Part shown: positions 1-8,689 of the stretch, in pieces
Numbering within the stretch: the first letter of the stretch is position 1
Layout of the letters: every line of letters begins with the position of its first letter
Made by a program: the position numbers and the translations under genes
Source: CAWBOY01 sp963790585
Lineage (GTDB): Bacteria; Planctomycetota; Planctomycetia; Gemmatales; Gemmataceae
Length of the DNA stretch: 64,000 bases
Assembly (NCBI GenBank): GCA_963790585.1
Contig: CAWBOY010000006.1
Coordinates: 1,054,001-1,118,000, forward strand
Direction: 5' to 3'
The notes under the pieces: model-generated
The model's database searches: none
The model's input: the letters and a program-made list of their open reading frames with translations, nothing else
Told to the model about the DNA's origin: nothing

Positions 1-2
1 GT

Positions 3-248
3 CTGAGCCAGATTCTGCGCTCTCTCGAAGATAAGGGCGATCTTTTGCGTCTCAAGGTTTTGGAATTGCTTTGGGTTAAAGGCTGGCCCAATCGCGACGT
101 GGCGGCGTTTCTGCAAATCAGCGAGCAGCAGGTTGCGAACTTTCGCTTCTCGGGCACGAAGAAACTGTCCGAGCATATTCGCGATGCAGGCATGTCGCCG
201 GACGTGTTCCCCGAATTGCAGGCCGAAGGGAGCCCGGAACAAGCCTGA
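3..248 (+). CDS. RNA polymerase sigma factor, C-terminal part (cut by window edge)
   Basis: The frame is open from the first bases of the window, so the gene starts upstream; the first in-frame start seen (TTG at 45) is probably internal. The residues resemble sigma-70 region 4: a helix-turn-helix with WPNRDVAAFLQISEQQVANF followed by a basic helix (GTKKLSEHI). This region normally contacts the -35 promoter element. The long tail after the HTH (MSPDVFPEL...) is of a kind I associate with planctomycete ECF sigma factors. Regions 2 and 3 lie outside the window, so the subfamily cannot be assigned. The family call rests on region 4 only. Confidence 0.6.
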   Translation: MSQILRSLEDKGDLLRLKVLELLWVKGWPNRDVAAFLQISEQQVANFRFSGTKKLSEHIRDAGMSPDVFPELQAEGSPEQA

Positions 249-279
249 GATGGTGTTTATTACGCCCACCCCCGGCGGG

Positions 280-442
280 ACTACCCTTGCCATGCCAAAT
301 CTACTTTGGCAAGGGTGGTCGTCTGGCTAATGATTATCAACTTGGTGATATTTGTCTCAAGTCTATAGAAATAAAAGATTTACGGCTTGAGTCGTGAGCG
401 CTTGCCAAGCATACTCCGTTCCACCCTTGCCAAATAAAAGAG
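280..442. repeat. Three-arm palindromic element, CCACCCTTGCC family, copy 1
   Basis: A hairpin is formed by 280-300 (ACTACCCTTGCCATGCC) and 305-320 (TTTGGCAAGGGTGGTC). About 100 nt downstream, at 421-433, the left arm recurs once more as CCACCCTTGCCAA. The same layout with nearly the same linker length is found at 45325-45480. Similarity continues past the third arm (AAATAA.AGAG, then a TTGTC and an AAACG block). No protein-coding potential is evident. The interval 249-495 holds nothing else I recognise. Confidence 0.7.
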
Positions 443-495
443 TAGCCTTGTCCACGAAAAACGGCGCGTGGGACTTGATAAAGACCCTCTAAGCC

Positions 496-1029
496 TTATT
501 TGATCGCTTGATCGGCACACCAGCCGAACAGTAGCTTCCATTCCGCAAGTTGCACTTTTTGACACACAACTTCCATTGGGTTTCCCGTGCTGCCATATTC
601 CTGGCACTTATCGACGAAGGCAAACGGATCCCACGAGGTTGCCTTGGTCAGGTAGCCGAAGTTCGCCGCCTCTCGGGCCAGCGCGGGAAAGATCGGATGC
701 GCACCTACGCGACGGAACCAATACTTCGCATTGCTATAGTCCAGCTCGCGCCGGTGCATGATACCATGCCAAAAACTGCCCTCGGCCGAGTCGATCTCCT
801 GGCTGAGCGTGTGCGATTCATCAAGAAAGTTATGCAAGAGCCATAAGCCTGACAAGCAGCAACGAGCCGCGGCGCTGTTGGTCACCTTTTGAGAGGGGAA
901 AAGCGAGTCAATCGTCAACGCAGATAGCTTCGCCTTCAGCGCGATGTCGGGAGTACCGGGACCAAGCGGCGGCAGTCGATCGGCCTGGATCAAATCTAGA
1001 ACCGCGGCGGAATAAGGCATCATGTGCAT
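496..1029 (-). CDS. Conserved hypothetical protein
   Basis: About 177 residues without a signal peptide or membrane segment. The central part is rich in His, Trp and aromatic residues (LLHNFLDESHTLSQ, EGSFWHGIMHRRE, NAKYWFRRVGAHPIFP), the sort of dense conserved block that marks a real globular protein and possibly an active site. I recall similar proteins in planctomycetes but know no function. The start is uncertain: ATG at 1029 or 1023, or a longer TTG start at 1047. It is transcribed away from the tRNA and stands alone. No function is proposed. Confidence 0.65.
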   Translation of the reverse strand: MHMMPYSAAVLDLIQADRLPPLGPGTPDIALKAKLSALTIDSLFPSQKVTNSAAARCCLSGLWLLHNFLDESHTLSQEIDSAEGSFWHGIMHRRELDYSNAKYWFRRVGAHPIFPALAREAANFGYLTKATSWDPFAFVDKCQEYGSTGNPMEVVCQKVQLAEWKLLFGWCADQAIK

Positions 1030-1159
1030 ATTGGCGATCCGGCTCAATGAGTCACCGGGCCCGATGAGTCAAGAACGAACGGGATGTGTACGATTCAAAA
1101 TTGACGGCGTAAGTCGGCCAGACCGGCGACTTTTCTGACTTTATACCTATTTATTCAAG

Positions 1160-1232
<73 letters not shown>

Positions 1233-1328
1233 ATTTCTTTCGACATCGCTACAGTAGCGAAGGGTTTGATCGCTGTCAACGTTGGTGCCATTTACGGCAC
1301 ATTGCGAGAGATCGTTCCACTCACTCGC

Positions 1329-2870
1329 TTAGATAGACGAGTAGGGAATGGCGAAGAAATCTCCGGTACTGTTGTCGGTTGTCGCGTGCATGTTATAAGT
1401 TGCGTTGTGCGCCGAGAAATTCATGTTCGCCAGCGCACCGTTGGCGAGGATAGCATTGCCGTTGGGAGCGATATCATTGGCCCAGATTGCATCGGTTCGA
1501 AATTCCAGGTCAGTCTGGATTGGTTTCACATTGATTGGGCCGAGTGCGGACACAAGAGCGTTGATTCCCACCGATTCCGATGCGACGGGTGATTGCGAAA
1601 TTACCATACCGCCGCCGGTCCCGCCGGCGCCGCCCGAACTAGGGCCAGTGCCGTTGGCCCAGCTGCCGCCGAAATTGATATAGGGAATGTACGCCGACGC
1701 ATAGGCGATCCAGTCGGCTTGCGGGCTGCCTCGGCCCGTTACCAAATCGTAACCGGTGTTGGCGCTGTAGGCACCGTTGGAGCCGTAGGTGACGTCGCGG
1801 AAATAGGCCCCGGAAAGATTGGCCAGAAAGGCCTGGGCGTTGGCGATCGAACTCATGCCGAAGTAGCCGCGGAATTGGTCCGCGAGCGCGATGATGCCGG
1901 CCCATTGGGGGGCACCGGCGCTCGTGCCGCCGTCGACAGTCCAACCGCCGCCGCCGTAAGAGTTGTATACCGATACACCGGTAGATGGATCGGCGTTGAA
2001 AGAGACATCGGGGTCGGCACGTTTGCCCGTCTGCTGCTCATTGCTTTGGTAACCCGGCTCTGTTTCATACTGACTGACGCCGCCGCCGCTGCCGCTCCAG
2101 GCGATTTCATTGCCGTTGCCGTACAGCGTGGTGCCGCCGACGGAGAGGACGTTTGGAGATACGGCGGGCCAAATAACACCCGCACCGGTATCACCCGACG
2201 AGGCGATAAAGGTGATGCCGTTGCGGCCGGCGGGCGTTGTCAAAATCGAGTCGTAGGCCGTCTCGGCCGTGAATTCCGTGCCACCCCAGCTCATCGAGAC
2301 GACGTTGACCGCCGCCAAGTTGCGGGCCGTATTTACGCCGGACATCAAATCGGGAAAATTATCTGTATTGGATTCAACAAGAACGATTTTGGCTCCAGGC
2401 GCAATGGCGTGGGCCCATTCGACGTCGAGGGCCGCCTCACCCGCCCAATCGCGACTCGTGGGAGGATAATTGCCGGCCTGACCAGATTGATTTAGTTTTG
2501 TAAAGACGGACCCAATGTCGGCACTACTTTGACCTGGCAAACCAAAGGTTCGATCAAAAACCTCGAGATCGTTAACGATCGTCGGCGCATCGAACGCGGT
2601 CACGATGGCAATCGTTTCGCCTTGGCCAGTGAGAGTGGTTTGATCAATACGATTGAAATGTCGGATTTGTGCCGGTGTGTAACCATTACTTCCGGGTCCG
2701 AATTCGGGCGTCGCGGTGTAAAGAGGCATCGCCGTCAAGCCGCCTGACGTGGATAACAGCGCCCGTGACTCAAGCTCCTCCAAATTGGGTCGACCGAAAA
2801 GACGGCCGTGGGCGATGGGTCGAGTGGAGACGCGAGACATCAGGGTAAGAAAAGCCACGAACACCTCCAT
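1329..2870 (-). CDS. Secreted S53 (sedolisin/kumamolisin-like) serine-carboxyl peptidase
   Basis: Subtilisin-fold protease of about 513 residues. The S53 catalytic set is visible: Glu145 and Asp149 in GEAALDVEWAHAIAP, the oxyanion Asp227 in SSGDTG, and the nucleophile Ser317 in DGGTSAGAPQWAG. A candidate calcium-site region (FRDVTYG...GYDLVTGRGSP) follows near 358-382. Residues 30-40 (LEELESRALLS) match the LEPR-XLL-type motif found at the start of many planctomycete exported proteins, and no classical signal peptide is evident. There is no long propeptide, and a Gly/Ser-rich linker and a roughly 90-residue unassigned tail follow the protease domain. ATG is at 2870, but GTG at 2858 with GGAGG five bases upstream is a likely alternative start. 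Confidence 0.85.
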   Translation of the reverse strand: MEVFVAFLTLMSRVSTRPIAHGRLFGRPNLEELESRALLSTSGGLTAMPLYTATPEFGPGSNGYTPAQIRHFNRIDQTTLTGQGETIAIVTAFDAPTIVNDLEVFDRTFGLPGQSSADIGSVFTKLNQSGQAGNYPPTSRDWAGEAALDVEWAHAIAPGAKIVLVESNTDNFPDLMSGVNTARNLAAVNVVSMSWGGTEFTAETAYDSILTTPAGRNGITFIASSGDTGAGVIWPAVSPNVLSVGGTTLYGNGNEIAWSGSGGGVSQYETEPGYQSNEQQTGKRADPDVSFNADPSTGVSVYNSYGGGGWTVDGGTSAGAPQWAGIIALADQFRGYFGMSSIANAQAFLANLSGAYFRDVTYGSNGAYSANTGYDLVTGRGSPQADWIAYASAYIPYINFGGSWANGTGPSSGGAGGTGGGMVISQSPVASESVGINALVSALGPINVKPIQTDLEFRTDAIWANDIAPNGNAILANGALANMNFSAHNATYNMHATTDNSTGDFFAIPYSSI

Positions 2871-3196
2871 GAAGAAAAATCGAGATGAAGTCGGTGTTGC
2901 AAATACTTAACTACCGAAAGTACGGAAAAGACTAGGGAGTGGACCTGCGGCCTATCTAACACGATCAATGGTCGTGCTCGAAATAGGTCGTGTCCGTATT
3001 TTGCCGACGAAGCCGCCTGGGCGGCCCGCCGATCCGGAACAATCCGAAAAGATTATTTAAGTCGGATCAATGTATCTAGATTTGTACTATGAGTCAAGCA
3101 ATGATTTGTTAATTTGGAGCGCAAGAACCTGTTATATCAGTTGGCGCAGCTGGAGCAGTGCTTCCAGCTGCACGGAAATAACCAAGAGAGTGGCTT
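2871..3196. other. Divergent intergenic region with a short palindrome
   Basis: This AT-richer gap separates the leftward protease from the rightward binding protein and should carry both promoters, though I could not settle on -35/-10 pairs. A perfect 9-bp inverted repeat, GCAGCTGGA at 3146-3154 and TCCAGCTGC at 3163-3171 with an 8-nt centre, lies 26 nt before the rightward start codon. It could be an operator or an RNA hairpin near the start. No open frame looks coding. Confidence 0.4.
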
Positions 3197-4324
3197 GTGC
3201 GACACCTGCGATTTTGGCTGATTGCGTTGATGTTCTTACCGGCGATCGGCTGTACCGGCGCCACGCCGCCTGAGCCGCTGTTCATCGCGCAGCTGCTTCC
3301 ATTGACCGGTCCGGATCAGCTTCGCGGCGCGGAAGCACGGCTAGGAGCGCGGCTCGCGGTCGAGGAAGCACTGACCGAAAATGTCCGGTATCAAGGGCGC
3401 CCTTTTCAAATACGCCATGTCGACGACCGTCATGATCGAGAAGTCGCGCGGGCCGAGACCGCTCGGCTGCTCGCGGTCAATCGGGTGCCTGCTCTCTTGG
3501 GGATGTTAAATCCTGACCTGAGTGAAACCATGATTCGCGTGGCGGCACCATCCGGGGTGCCGACGCTCGTGCCCGGCGACATCCTTGAGCTGCCGCTTGG
3601 CGACGCGATTTTCCCTTTCGGAACAGCGTCGACCTACCGAGGGCGTATTTTGGCACAATTCGCAGCGAGCGAGATAAAGGCTAAGAAGGCGGCTGTTTTG
3701 ATCGACAATCAGGATCCGATTGCCGCGTCCTTGGCTGCCGCGTTCCTTACGGAATGGCGCGCGTCGGGGGATCGCGCAGTCGGGGAATGGTCCTTCGACC
3801 GCGCGGCTCAGGGGCCCGCCGCATTGCTGCCGTTGGCCGAGCTTTTACAGTCGAAGCCCGACGTTGTCCTTCTAGCTGCCGAGCCGGCGACGTTCGTGCG
3901 GTTGCGGCAGGAGGCTGCACGAATGGAAAGCAAAGCGCCGTTGCTGTATGGAGGGGCCGACCTGGGCCAATCGGCGCTGCCAAGGCACACCAAAACGCCG
4001 ACCGCCTATTGCGCGACGATTTACTGTGTCGAAGCGCTCAGCGAGAGAGGCAAGCAATTTGTAGCCAAGTACGAAAAGGAAATGCACGCGCCGCCCGATC
4101 TAGCGGCGGCGCAGGCTTACGACGGCACGCGCTTACTCATCGAGGCGATCGCGAAGGTGGGAATTACGCCTACAACGCTGCGCGATTACCTCACGAAACT
4201 GGAAGCATGGGAAACGGTAACGGGCCCATTGTCTCTCAAGGACCGGCACCCCAAACGGCCGGTCTTCGTCTTGCGGCTTGACGATGACAAACCACAACGA
4301 GTGAAAGAGTACGCGCGAGAATGA
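3197..4324 (+). CDS. ABC-type substrate-binding lipoprotein (Leu/Ile/Val-binding, type 1 periplasmic fold)
   Basis: About 375 residues starting at GTG. The N-terminus is a lipoprotein signal (hydrophobic LIALMFLPAIG followed by Cys19), so the mature protein is probably membrane-anchored in the periplasm. The first domain begins with FIAQLLPLTGPDQLRGAEARLGARLAVEEA, the pattern of LivJ/LivK-type receptors, and two alpha/beta lobes follow (PALLGMLNPDLSETMIRVA, KAAVLIDNQDPIAASLA, PDVVLLAAEPATFVRL). No transporter subunits lie beside it, so it may be an orphan receptor or a sensor rather than part of an importer. The ligand cannot be told from sequence. Confidence 0.8.
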   Translation: MRHLRFWLIALMFLPAIGCTGATPPEPLFIAQLLPLTGPDQLRGAEARLGARLAVEEALTENVRYQGRPFQIRHVDDRHDREVARAETARLLAVNRVPALLGMLNPDLSETMIRVAAPSGVPTLVPGDILELPLGDAIFPFGTASTYRGRILAQFAASEIKAKKAAVLIDNQDPIAASLAAAFLTEWRASGDRAVGEWSFDRAAQGPAALLPLAELLQSKPDVVLLAAEPATFVRLRQEAARMESKAPLLYGGADLGQSALPRHTKTPTAYCATIYCVEALSERGKQFVAKYEKEMHAPPDLAAAQAYDGTRLLIEAIAKVGITPTTLRDYLTKLEAWETVTGPLSLKDRHPKRPVFVLRLDDDKPQRVKEYARE

Positions 4325-4471
4325 TTGCGGCCGGATCGCTTAGAGCCTATCCGAACGAAGTAGAGTCGAGAAGTGGCGCGGTGGTTTAGGTCGAGTCCAG
4401 CGGTATCCGGCCCTTTCGTTGGCCGGTGCCTCAATCTCCCGGCCATGCCCCGTTTCCACTTCCCGCTCGTC

Positions 4472-4504
4472 GAACCGGACGGGCCCTATTAAGGCATCCG
4501 GCTC
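4472..4504 (-). ncRNA. Group II intron domain V
   Basis: The 33-nt minus-strand segment starts GAGCCGGATGCC and ends GTCCGGTTC. Its ends pair over 8 bp (GAGCCGGA with TCCGGTTC, one G-T pair), with an apical GCC/GGC stem and an AGC triad at the expected place. This is the catalytic hairpin of group II introns and it sits just downstream of the maturase stop, as usual. Domain VI and the branch-point A should lie between here and 4360, but I could not place them with confidence. Confidence 0.8.
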
Positions 4505-4530
4505 TCGGACAAGGTAACTCATGCGTTCGC

Positions 4531-5847
4531 TCACAAGACGCGAGGTCGCGGTCGCCCTGGAAGCCACACTAATCCCAGGTCCTCACGCAGGTAACGATCC
4601 GAATAACACTGTCGGGCCGTACCCTGCACGCGGTGCTTCCGACCCAGCCACTGACGGAGCCGTTGACAGGTGTGCGCCATCACCTGCTTCATGGCCGGGG
4701 CCGTGTTACCGAGACAAAAATAGTTCGCCCAGCCCACCAGTCGGCTGTTGACGCGAGTTATTAACGCCCGGCAAGACAACCACTGCCACGTTCGGCTGGT
4801 CTGATCGCGGATCACCTCACAGATCCCGTGGATCTTCTTGACGGCCGGACGGGGACCGATGTAGCTACGCCCCGTCTTCGGCGACCAGTTCCGACCGAAC
4901 GTGTAACCCAAAAACGAAAACGTCTCGTCCGGCAAGCGGCAAACCCGGGTCTTCGTCTCGTTCACCGTCAACCGCAGCTTCGACATCATGCGCCGCATCA
5001 CCGCCTCGGCTTCAAGAGCCGTACCACGGCAGCAGATCACAAAGTCGTCCGCATAATTGACGATACGCGCCTCAAGACGATTGGCATGCCCGTTTGTCTT
5101 CCAGCCCAGCACGAAGCGACGCATGTAGAGATTCGCCAGCAGCGGTGAGAGCACGCCCCCTTGCGGGGTGCCGCGACCCTCGTCCTTGTTGCGAGTCGTT
5201 CGACGCTTGTCCCCACGATCTCCAAGGTCTTCCACCGGTGCCTCCAACCAGCTTTTGATCAGGGCCAGTAGTAGCCCGTCACTAAGCCGTCGGCTCACCG
5301 ATGCCATTAACTCGGCGTGGGGGATGCTATCGAAGTACCCACTCAAGTCCGCATCGACAATCTCCGTATGCCCGTTGTCTAGCAACAATTGGACCTGCTC
5401 GATCGCGTCCAGAGCGCTTCGGCCTTGCCGATAAGCAAATTGTTCCGGCTGCAAGTCCGCCTCGAAGATCGGCTCCAAGACGAGCAACACAGCCATCTGC
5501 ACGACACGGTCGCGGATCGTTGGAATGCCCAACGGTCGCTGTTTGCCATCCGACTTCGGTATGTACACCCGTCGGACTGCTTGCGGGCGATACGCTTTGT
5601 TTCGGAGTTCTTCCGTCAGTTCACCCAGCCAACGGTCCAGCCCGTACTCCTCGATGTCCGTGAACGTCTGGCCATCCACCCCCGCCGCGCCGTCGTTAGC
5701 GGCACAGCACAGGTACGCATGGCCCAGCACATCGGCCCGGTACACCTTGTCGTACAACGCATAGAACCGATAGGTGGGTGCTCTCTTCGCTTTGGCATGC
5801 AACGTCTCCTGGAGTTTCCGAACCGTATCGGGAGGTGTTAGGCTCAT
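4531..5847 (-). CDS. ltrA: Group II intron reverse transcriptase/maturase
   Basis: About 438 residues from ATG at 5847 (a 21-residue upstream extension to 5910 is possible). The order is RT-0/RT-1 (GAAGVDGQTF), the fingers (RRVYIPKSDGKQRPLGIPT), RT-3 (VDADLSGYFDSIPH), the RGTPQGGVLSPLLANLYM block, the catalytic YADD (VNYADDFVICC), and then the maturase X domain around FLGYTFG...VNSRLVGWANYF. All key residues are present and the frame is intact. No HNH endonuclease domain is evident at the C-terminus, which fits introns that use host primers. The protein should splice the intron and copy it into new DNA sites. Confidence 0.93.
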   Translation of the reverse strand: MSLTPPDTVRKLQETLHAKAKRAPTYRFYALYDKVYRADVLGHAYLCCAANDGAAGVDGQTFTDIEEYGLDRWLGELTEELRNKAYRPQAVRRVYIPKSDGKQRPLGIPTIRDRVVQMAVLLVLEPIFEADLQPEQFAYRQGRSALDAIEQVQLLLDNGHTEIVDADLSGYFDSIPHAELMASVSRRLSDGLLLALIKSWLEAPVEDLGDRGDKRRTTRNKDEGRGTPQGGVLSPLLANLYMRRFVLGWKTNGHANRLEARIVNYADDFVICCRGTALEAEAVMRRMMSKLRLTVNETKTRVCRLPDETFSFLGYTFGRNWSPKTGRSYIGPRPAVKKIHGICEVIRDQTSRTWQWLSCRALITRVNSRLVGWANYFCLGNTAPAMKQVMAHTCQRLRQWLGRKHRVQGTARQCYSDRYLREDLGLVWLPGRPRPRVL

Positions 5848-6431
5848 CACCAATCTCCTGGCTCTCTTTCCTTCGGACGCTGTCCTTGAACCAAGGCCCC
5901 TTCCCTCCACCGGCGTTACCCGGCTTCAGCGGTACTACGAGCCTCTCCGCCACCCCAAGCGGCCCGGCCTGTCCCTCGCGGGCGTCCGGTTGGCACTGCT
6001 GCCACCGCAGGGGGTTTCCCGTGTTGCGTTAACTTTCCTATGCCGACATGCCGTCGCCATTACCCCGGTGGCAACGCGGGTGGGGCTAAAGTCGTTCCCC
6101 CTGTATCCTCGCGTCTGCGGCCTTCCCCATCCCTTTGCTGGGTCGGCTACCACATTACCCGTTTCGAGGCCTGCTCAGCGTTCACTCACGTTACGGCCTG
6201 CCTGCTCGCGGAGTCGCTCAAACGACCCTTTCCATCGAAGGCTTCGACAGTTTCGTTACCTCCACTGCCGCTCCGATTGCTACCGGCTGGAACGACCAGT
6301 TGCCGGGTGGGATTCGCACCCACTGAAAAGTCACGCCTTGGCACGGCGCACAAAGGGGACGGGCACCATTGTGCGCAGCACCCTTCGGGCCGTTCCGGGA
6401 ATGGTGCCCGTCCCCTTTTTCGGATAGGCTA

Positions 6432-6836
6432 TTAATCCGCTTCGTGAACACACTTCACCGTCGTCGTGATGCCGCCGCGCGGCGTAAAGGTTCCCACCAC
6501 CTGGCAGCGGCGTGGCCGGGAGACTGACACAAAGTCATCGAGTAAGCGGTTCGTCACCGTTTCGTAAAACGCTCCCTCGTTCCGAAATCGATTCAAATAC
6601 AGTTTCAGTGACTTCAATTCAACGCATAAGCGGTCTGGTATATAGGTAAACGTGATGGTGCCGAAGTCAGGATGACCCGTCTTGGGGCACAAGCTCGTGA
6701 ATTCGGGACACACGATTTCGATTGTGTAATCTCGCCCCGGGTTTGGATTCGGAAACGTTTCCAACTGCTCGGCTCTCGGAACATCGTTGACTGCCACGGC
6801 CCGCTCCTGATCGAAGTCAAGGAAATCGAAGCACAC
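6432..6836 (-). CDS. queF: NADPH-dependent 7-cyano-7-deazaguanine (preQ0) reductase
   Basis: Reduces preQ0 to preQ1 in queuosine biosynthesis. The 134-residue length fits the short type I (YkvM-like) form. The signature EFTSLCPKTGHPDF contains the Cys that forms the thioimide with the nitrile. ELKSLKLYLNRFRNEGAFYE is the QueF motif that binds NADPH and substrate, and the tail PRGGITTTVKC is typical. Translation probably begins at GTG 6836, since no ATG lies in frame nearby. A strong palindrome follows the stop codon. queG, the last enzyme of the pathway, lies about 8 kb away, and the intermediate genes are not in this window. Confidence 0.93.
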   Translation of the reverse strand: MCFDFLDFDQERAVAVNDVPRAEQLETFPNPNPGRDYTIEIVCPEFTSLCPKTGHPDFGTITFTYIPDRLCVELKSLKLYLNRFRNEGAFYETVTNRLLDDFVSVSRPRRCQVVGTFTPRGGITTTVKCVHEAD

Positions 6837-6952
6837 TTCTTCATATTAGCGTAGCGATCCGCCTGATTGCCATCCGGGGGAATTGCTGGTCAGACCGATT
6901 CGCACCAGTTATCATCGAATAAGATCCTAGCTTCTTCGAGAGGGCCCCCACA

Positions 6953-7699
6953 ATGCGTCGGTTCATGCTCTCGTTCGTGTTGTTTGCCTTGGGCGTTGGC
7001 GGCGTCGCGGCGGCGGAAAAGATCGACCCGGATGCGGCGCTTGCAGCCATCAAGAAGATCGGCGGCAAGGTTGAAATCGACAGCAAAGCAGAGGGGAAAC
7101 CGGTCGTCGCCATTCTGCTCCGCGATACGCGCATCACCGATAACGGGCTCGCCAACCTCGAACCATTCACCAAGGTCGTCCGGCTCACGCTCGGCCGGAC
7201 CGATTTGACCGATCTCGGGCTGGTCCATCTCAAGCCACTCAAAGAGCTGCAGAACCTCGATCTTTTCGGCACCGCCGTGACCGATGTCGGCCTGGCTCAC
7301 ATCAAGGGGCTGACGAATCTGGTCGTCCTGGATTTGACCAGCACGCGCGTGCCCTCCGCCGCGCTGGCCCATCTCAAAGAGATGAAAAAACTCGAATCTC
7401 TCAGCCTACGCTTGACCGAAGTTGACGACGACGGGCTCGAGCATTTGGCCGGTCTCGCCGGTCTCCTCAAGCTCGACCTCGGCACGACGCGCGTCAGCAA
7501 TGACGGCATGAACTTTCTCAAAGGCTTGAAAAATCTGCGGGGGCTCGACCTGAGCGGAACCAGCGTCACCGACAAGGGGATAGCAAAATTGAAGGATCTG
7601 ACGAATCTCGAAGTTCTGTCGCTCAAAGACACCGAGACGACCGATGCTGCCATCGCGGCGTTAAAAAAGGCTCTTCCCAAGCTGAAAATTGAGAAATGA
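6953..7699 (+). CDS. Secreted leucine-rich repeat protein
   Basis: 248 residues with a signal peptide (MRRFMLSFVLFALGVGGVAAA). Seven or so repeats of 24-25 residues follow, in the pattern LxxLxLxxTxVTDxGLxxLKxLxxL (for example LQNLDLFGTAVTDVGLAHI and LRGLDLSGTSVTDKGIAKL). This is the ribonuclease-inhibitor/GALA-like LRR type that is greatly expanded in planctomycetes. It should form a curved binding surface in the periplasm; the partner is unknown. The stop lies 10 nt before the downstream FHA gene, so the two are probably co-transcribed. Confidence 0.85.
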   Translation: MRRFMLSFVLFALGVGGVAAAEKIDPDAALAAIKKIGGKVEIDSKAEGKPVVAILLRDTRITDNGLANLEPFTKVVRLTLGRTDLTDLGLVHLKPLKELQNLDLFGTAVTDVGLAHIKGLTNLVVLDLTSTRVPSAALAHLKEMKKLESLSLRLTEVDDDGLEHLAGLAGLLKLDLGTTRVSNDGMNFLKGLKNLRGLDLSGTSVTDKGIAKLKDLTNLEVLSLKDTETTDAAIAALKKALPKLKIEK

Positions 7700-7709
7700 A
7701 GGATCCGCT

Positions 7710-8649
7710 ATGTCGTTTCGACTCTTCATTTACTACTGTGCGCTGTGCGGCGGCTGCGGTGCGTTCCTCGGCTGGGCTTTGGGTCGTCTCTTGTCGCCCA
7801 ATCTGCATCCAGTCCTACAACAAGGCCTCAAGGGCATGCTGCTTGGCCTTTGCGTCGCGTTAGCGCCTCGGGTTGCTGGATTCGCTCTGGAACCTGTCGT
7901 TGCGCAACATTTTCACGATTTTCGCGCGCGTAGTCGTGGCGATTACAGTCGGGTGTCTTGGCGGTCTTTTCGGCGGCTTGACGAGTCAGATCCTGCTCGA
8001 ATTCACGCCAGCCGATTGGACGACAGCGCAGCGCGTCATCACCGTCCTCGGCTGGACCGCGACGGGGCTTCTGGTCGGGGCGTCGATAGGGGTTTTCGAT
8101 GTGACTGTTGCCGCGCTCCGAAATCAGGATACGCGCGGGGCGATTCGCAAGATCATCAACGGCCTGATCGGCGGCTTCATCGGCGGGCTGATCGGTGGCT
8201 TCCTCACACTCGTGTTGCACAACACCTGGACGGCGATGTTCGTCGGCAAACCATCCACATCGCTTTGGAGTCCGAGTTCCTACGGCTTTGTCGCCCTCGG
8301 CGCCTGCATCGGTTTGTTTGTCGCGCTGGCTCAGGTTTTCTTGAAGGAAGCGTGGCTCACGGTGGAAGAGGGCTTTCGCAAAGGCCGCGAACTGATTCTG
8401 TCCAAGGGCGAGGTGACGATCGGACGCGCTGAATCGTGTGACATCGGTTTATTTGGTGATAACCAGATCGAAAAAGTGCATGTCACGATCAAGCATCTCG
8501 GCAACGATTACGTCCTGCACGACTCGGGCGCGGCGGCCGGCACGTACGTCAACGAGCAGCGCGTCATCGGCCCGCGGCCCTTGCACGCGGGGGACCGCAT
8601 TCGTTTGGGACGCTGCGTGCTGCGCTTCGGCGAGCGCGCGAAGTCATAA
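7710..8649 (+). CDS. Membrane protein with C-terminal FHA domain (frameshifted)
   Basis: Two frames make one protein. ATG 7710 (with AAGGA upstream) gives MSFRLFIYYCALCGGCG and a first membrane helix. At about 7866 the frame must drop one base (in GCGCCTCGGG) to continue into LGLLDSLWNLSLRNIFTIF and the rest. The N-terminal 200 residues hold several hydrophobic, glycine-rich helices (VGCLGGLFGGL, IGGFIGGLIGGFL). The C-terminus is a forkhead-associated domain: ELILSKGEVTIGRAESCDIGL with the binding Arg, then HVTIKHLGNDYVLHDSGAAAGTYVN. FHA domains bind phosphothreonine, so the protein probably links membrane and Ser/Thr kinase signalling. The frameshift is likely a consensus error. Confidence 0.75.
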
Positions 8650-8689
8650 TCAAGCCGGAAGCGTGCGCGAAAAGTCGGAGTGATTCATC

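Larger units (their letters stand above)
4356..6351 (-). mobile_element. Group II intron with its own reverse transcriptase
   Basis: On the minus strand the intron begins at 6351 with GTGCGCC, fitting the group II 5' consensus GUGYG. It encodes a reverse transcriptase/maturase and ends after a recognisable domain V at 4504-4472. The 3' boundary is inferred. The outer palindrome arm AGCCTATCCGAA at 4344-4355 would rejoin the interrupted palindrome exactly if the intron ends at 4356. An end at 4360 (CTCTAC, fitting the usual AY ending) leaves four extra bases. The length of about 2 kb and the single large ORF are typical. Insertion behind a terminator-like hairpin is the habit of group IIC introns, but the maturase class was not established. 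Confidence 0.85.
4344..6432 (-). terminator. Long palindrome behind queF, interrupted by the group II intron
   Basis: Directly after the queF stop (6432-6434) the minus strand reads AGCCTATCCGAA, then AAAGGGGACGGGCACCATT, a loop of 29 nt, and AATGGTGCCCGTCCCCTTT ending at 6352. The intron follows, and then TTCGGATAGGCT (4355-4344). Without the intron this is one stem of about 31 bp, so it would be a strong terminator or REP-like hairpin for queF. The inner 19-bp arms lie at 6352-6370 and 6400-6418. The span given includes the inserted intron. Confidence 0.7.

Noticed and set aside
1593..2495. Long rightward open frame opposite the S53 protease
   Set aside because: It is the complement of a gene with full catalytic motifs; its product is Arg/Gly/Ala-rich without any fold pattern. 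GC-rich codon use opens such antisense frames.
6311..6335. GTGGGTGCGAATCCCACC on the minus strand as a tRNA T-arm
   Set aside because: It lies in the 5' part of the group II intron, where such a hairpin is part of domain I, and no acceptor or anticodon arm surrounds it.
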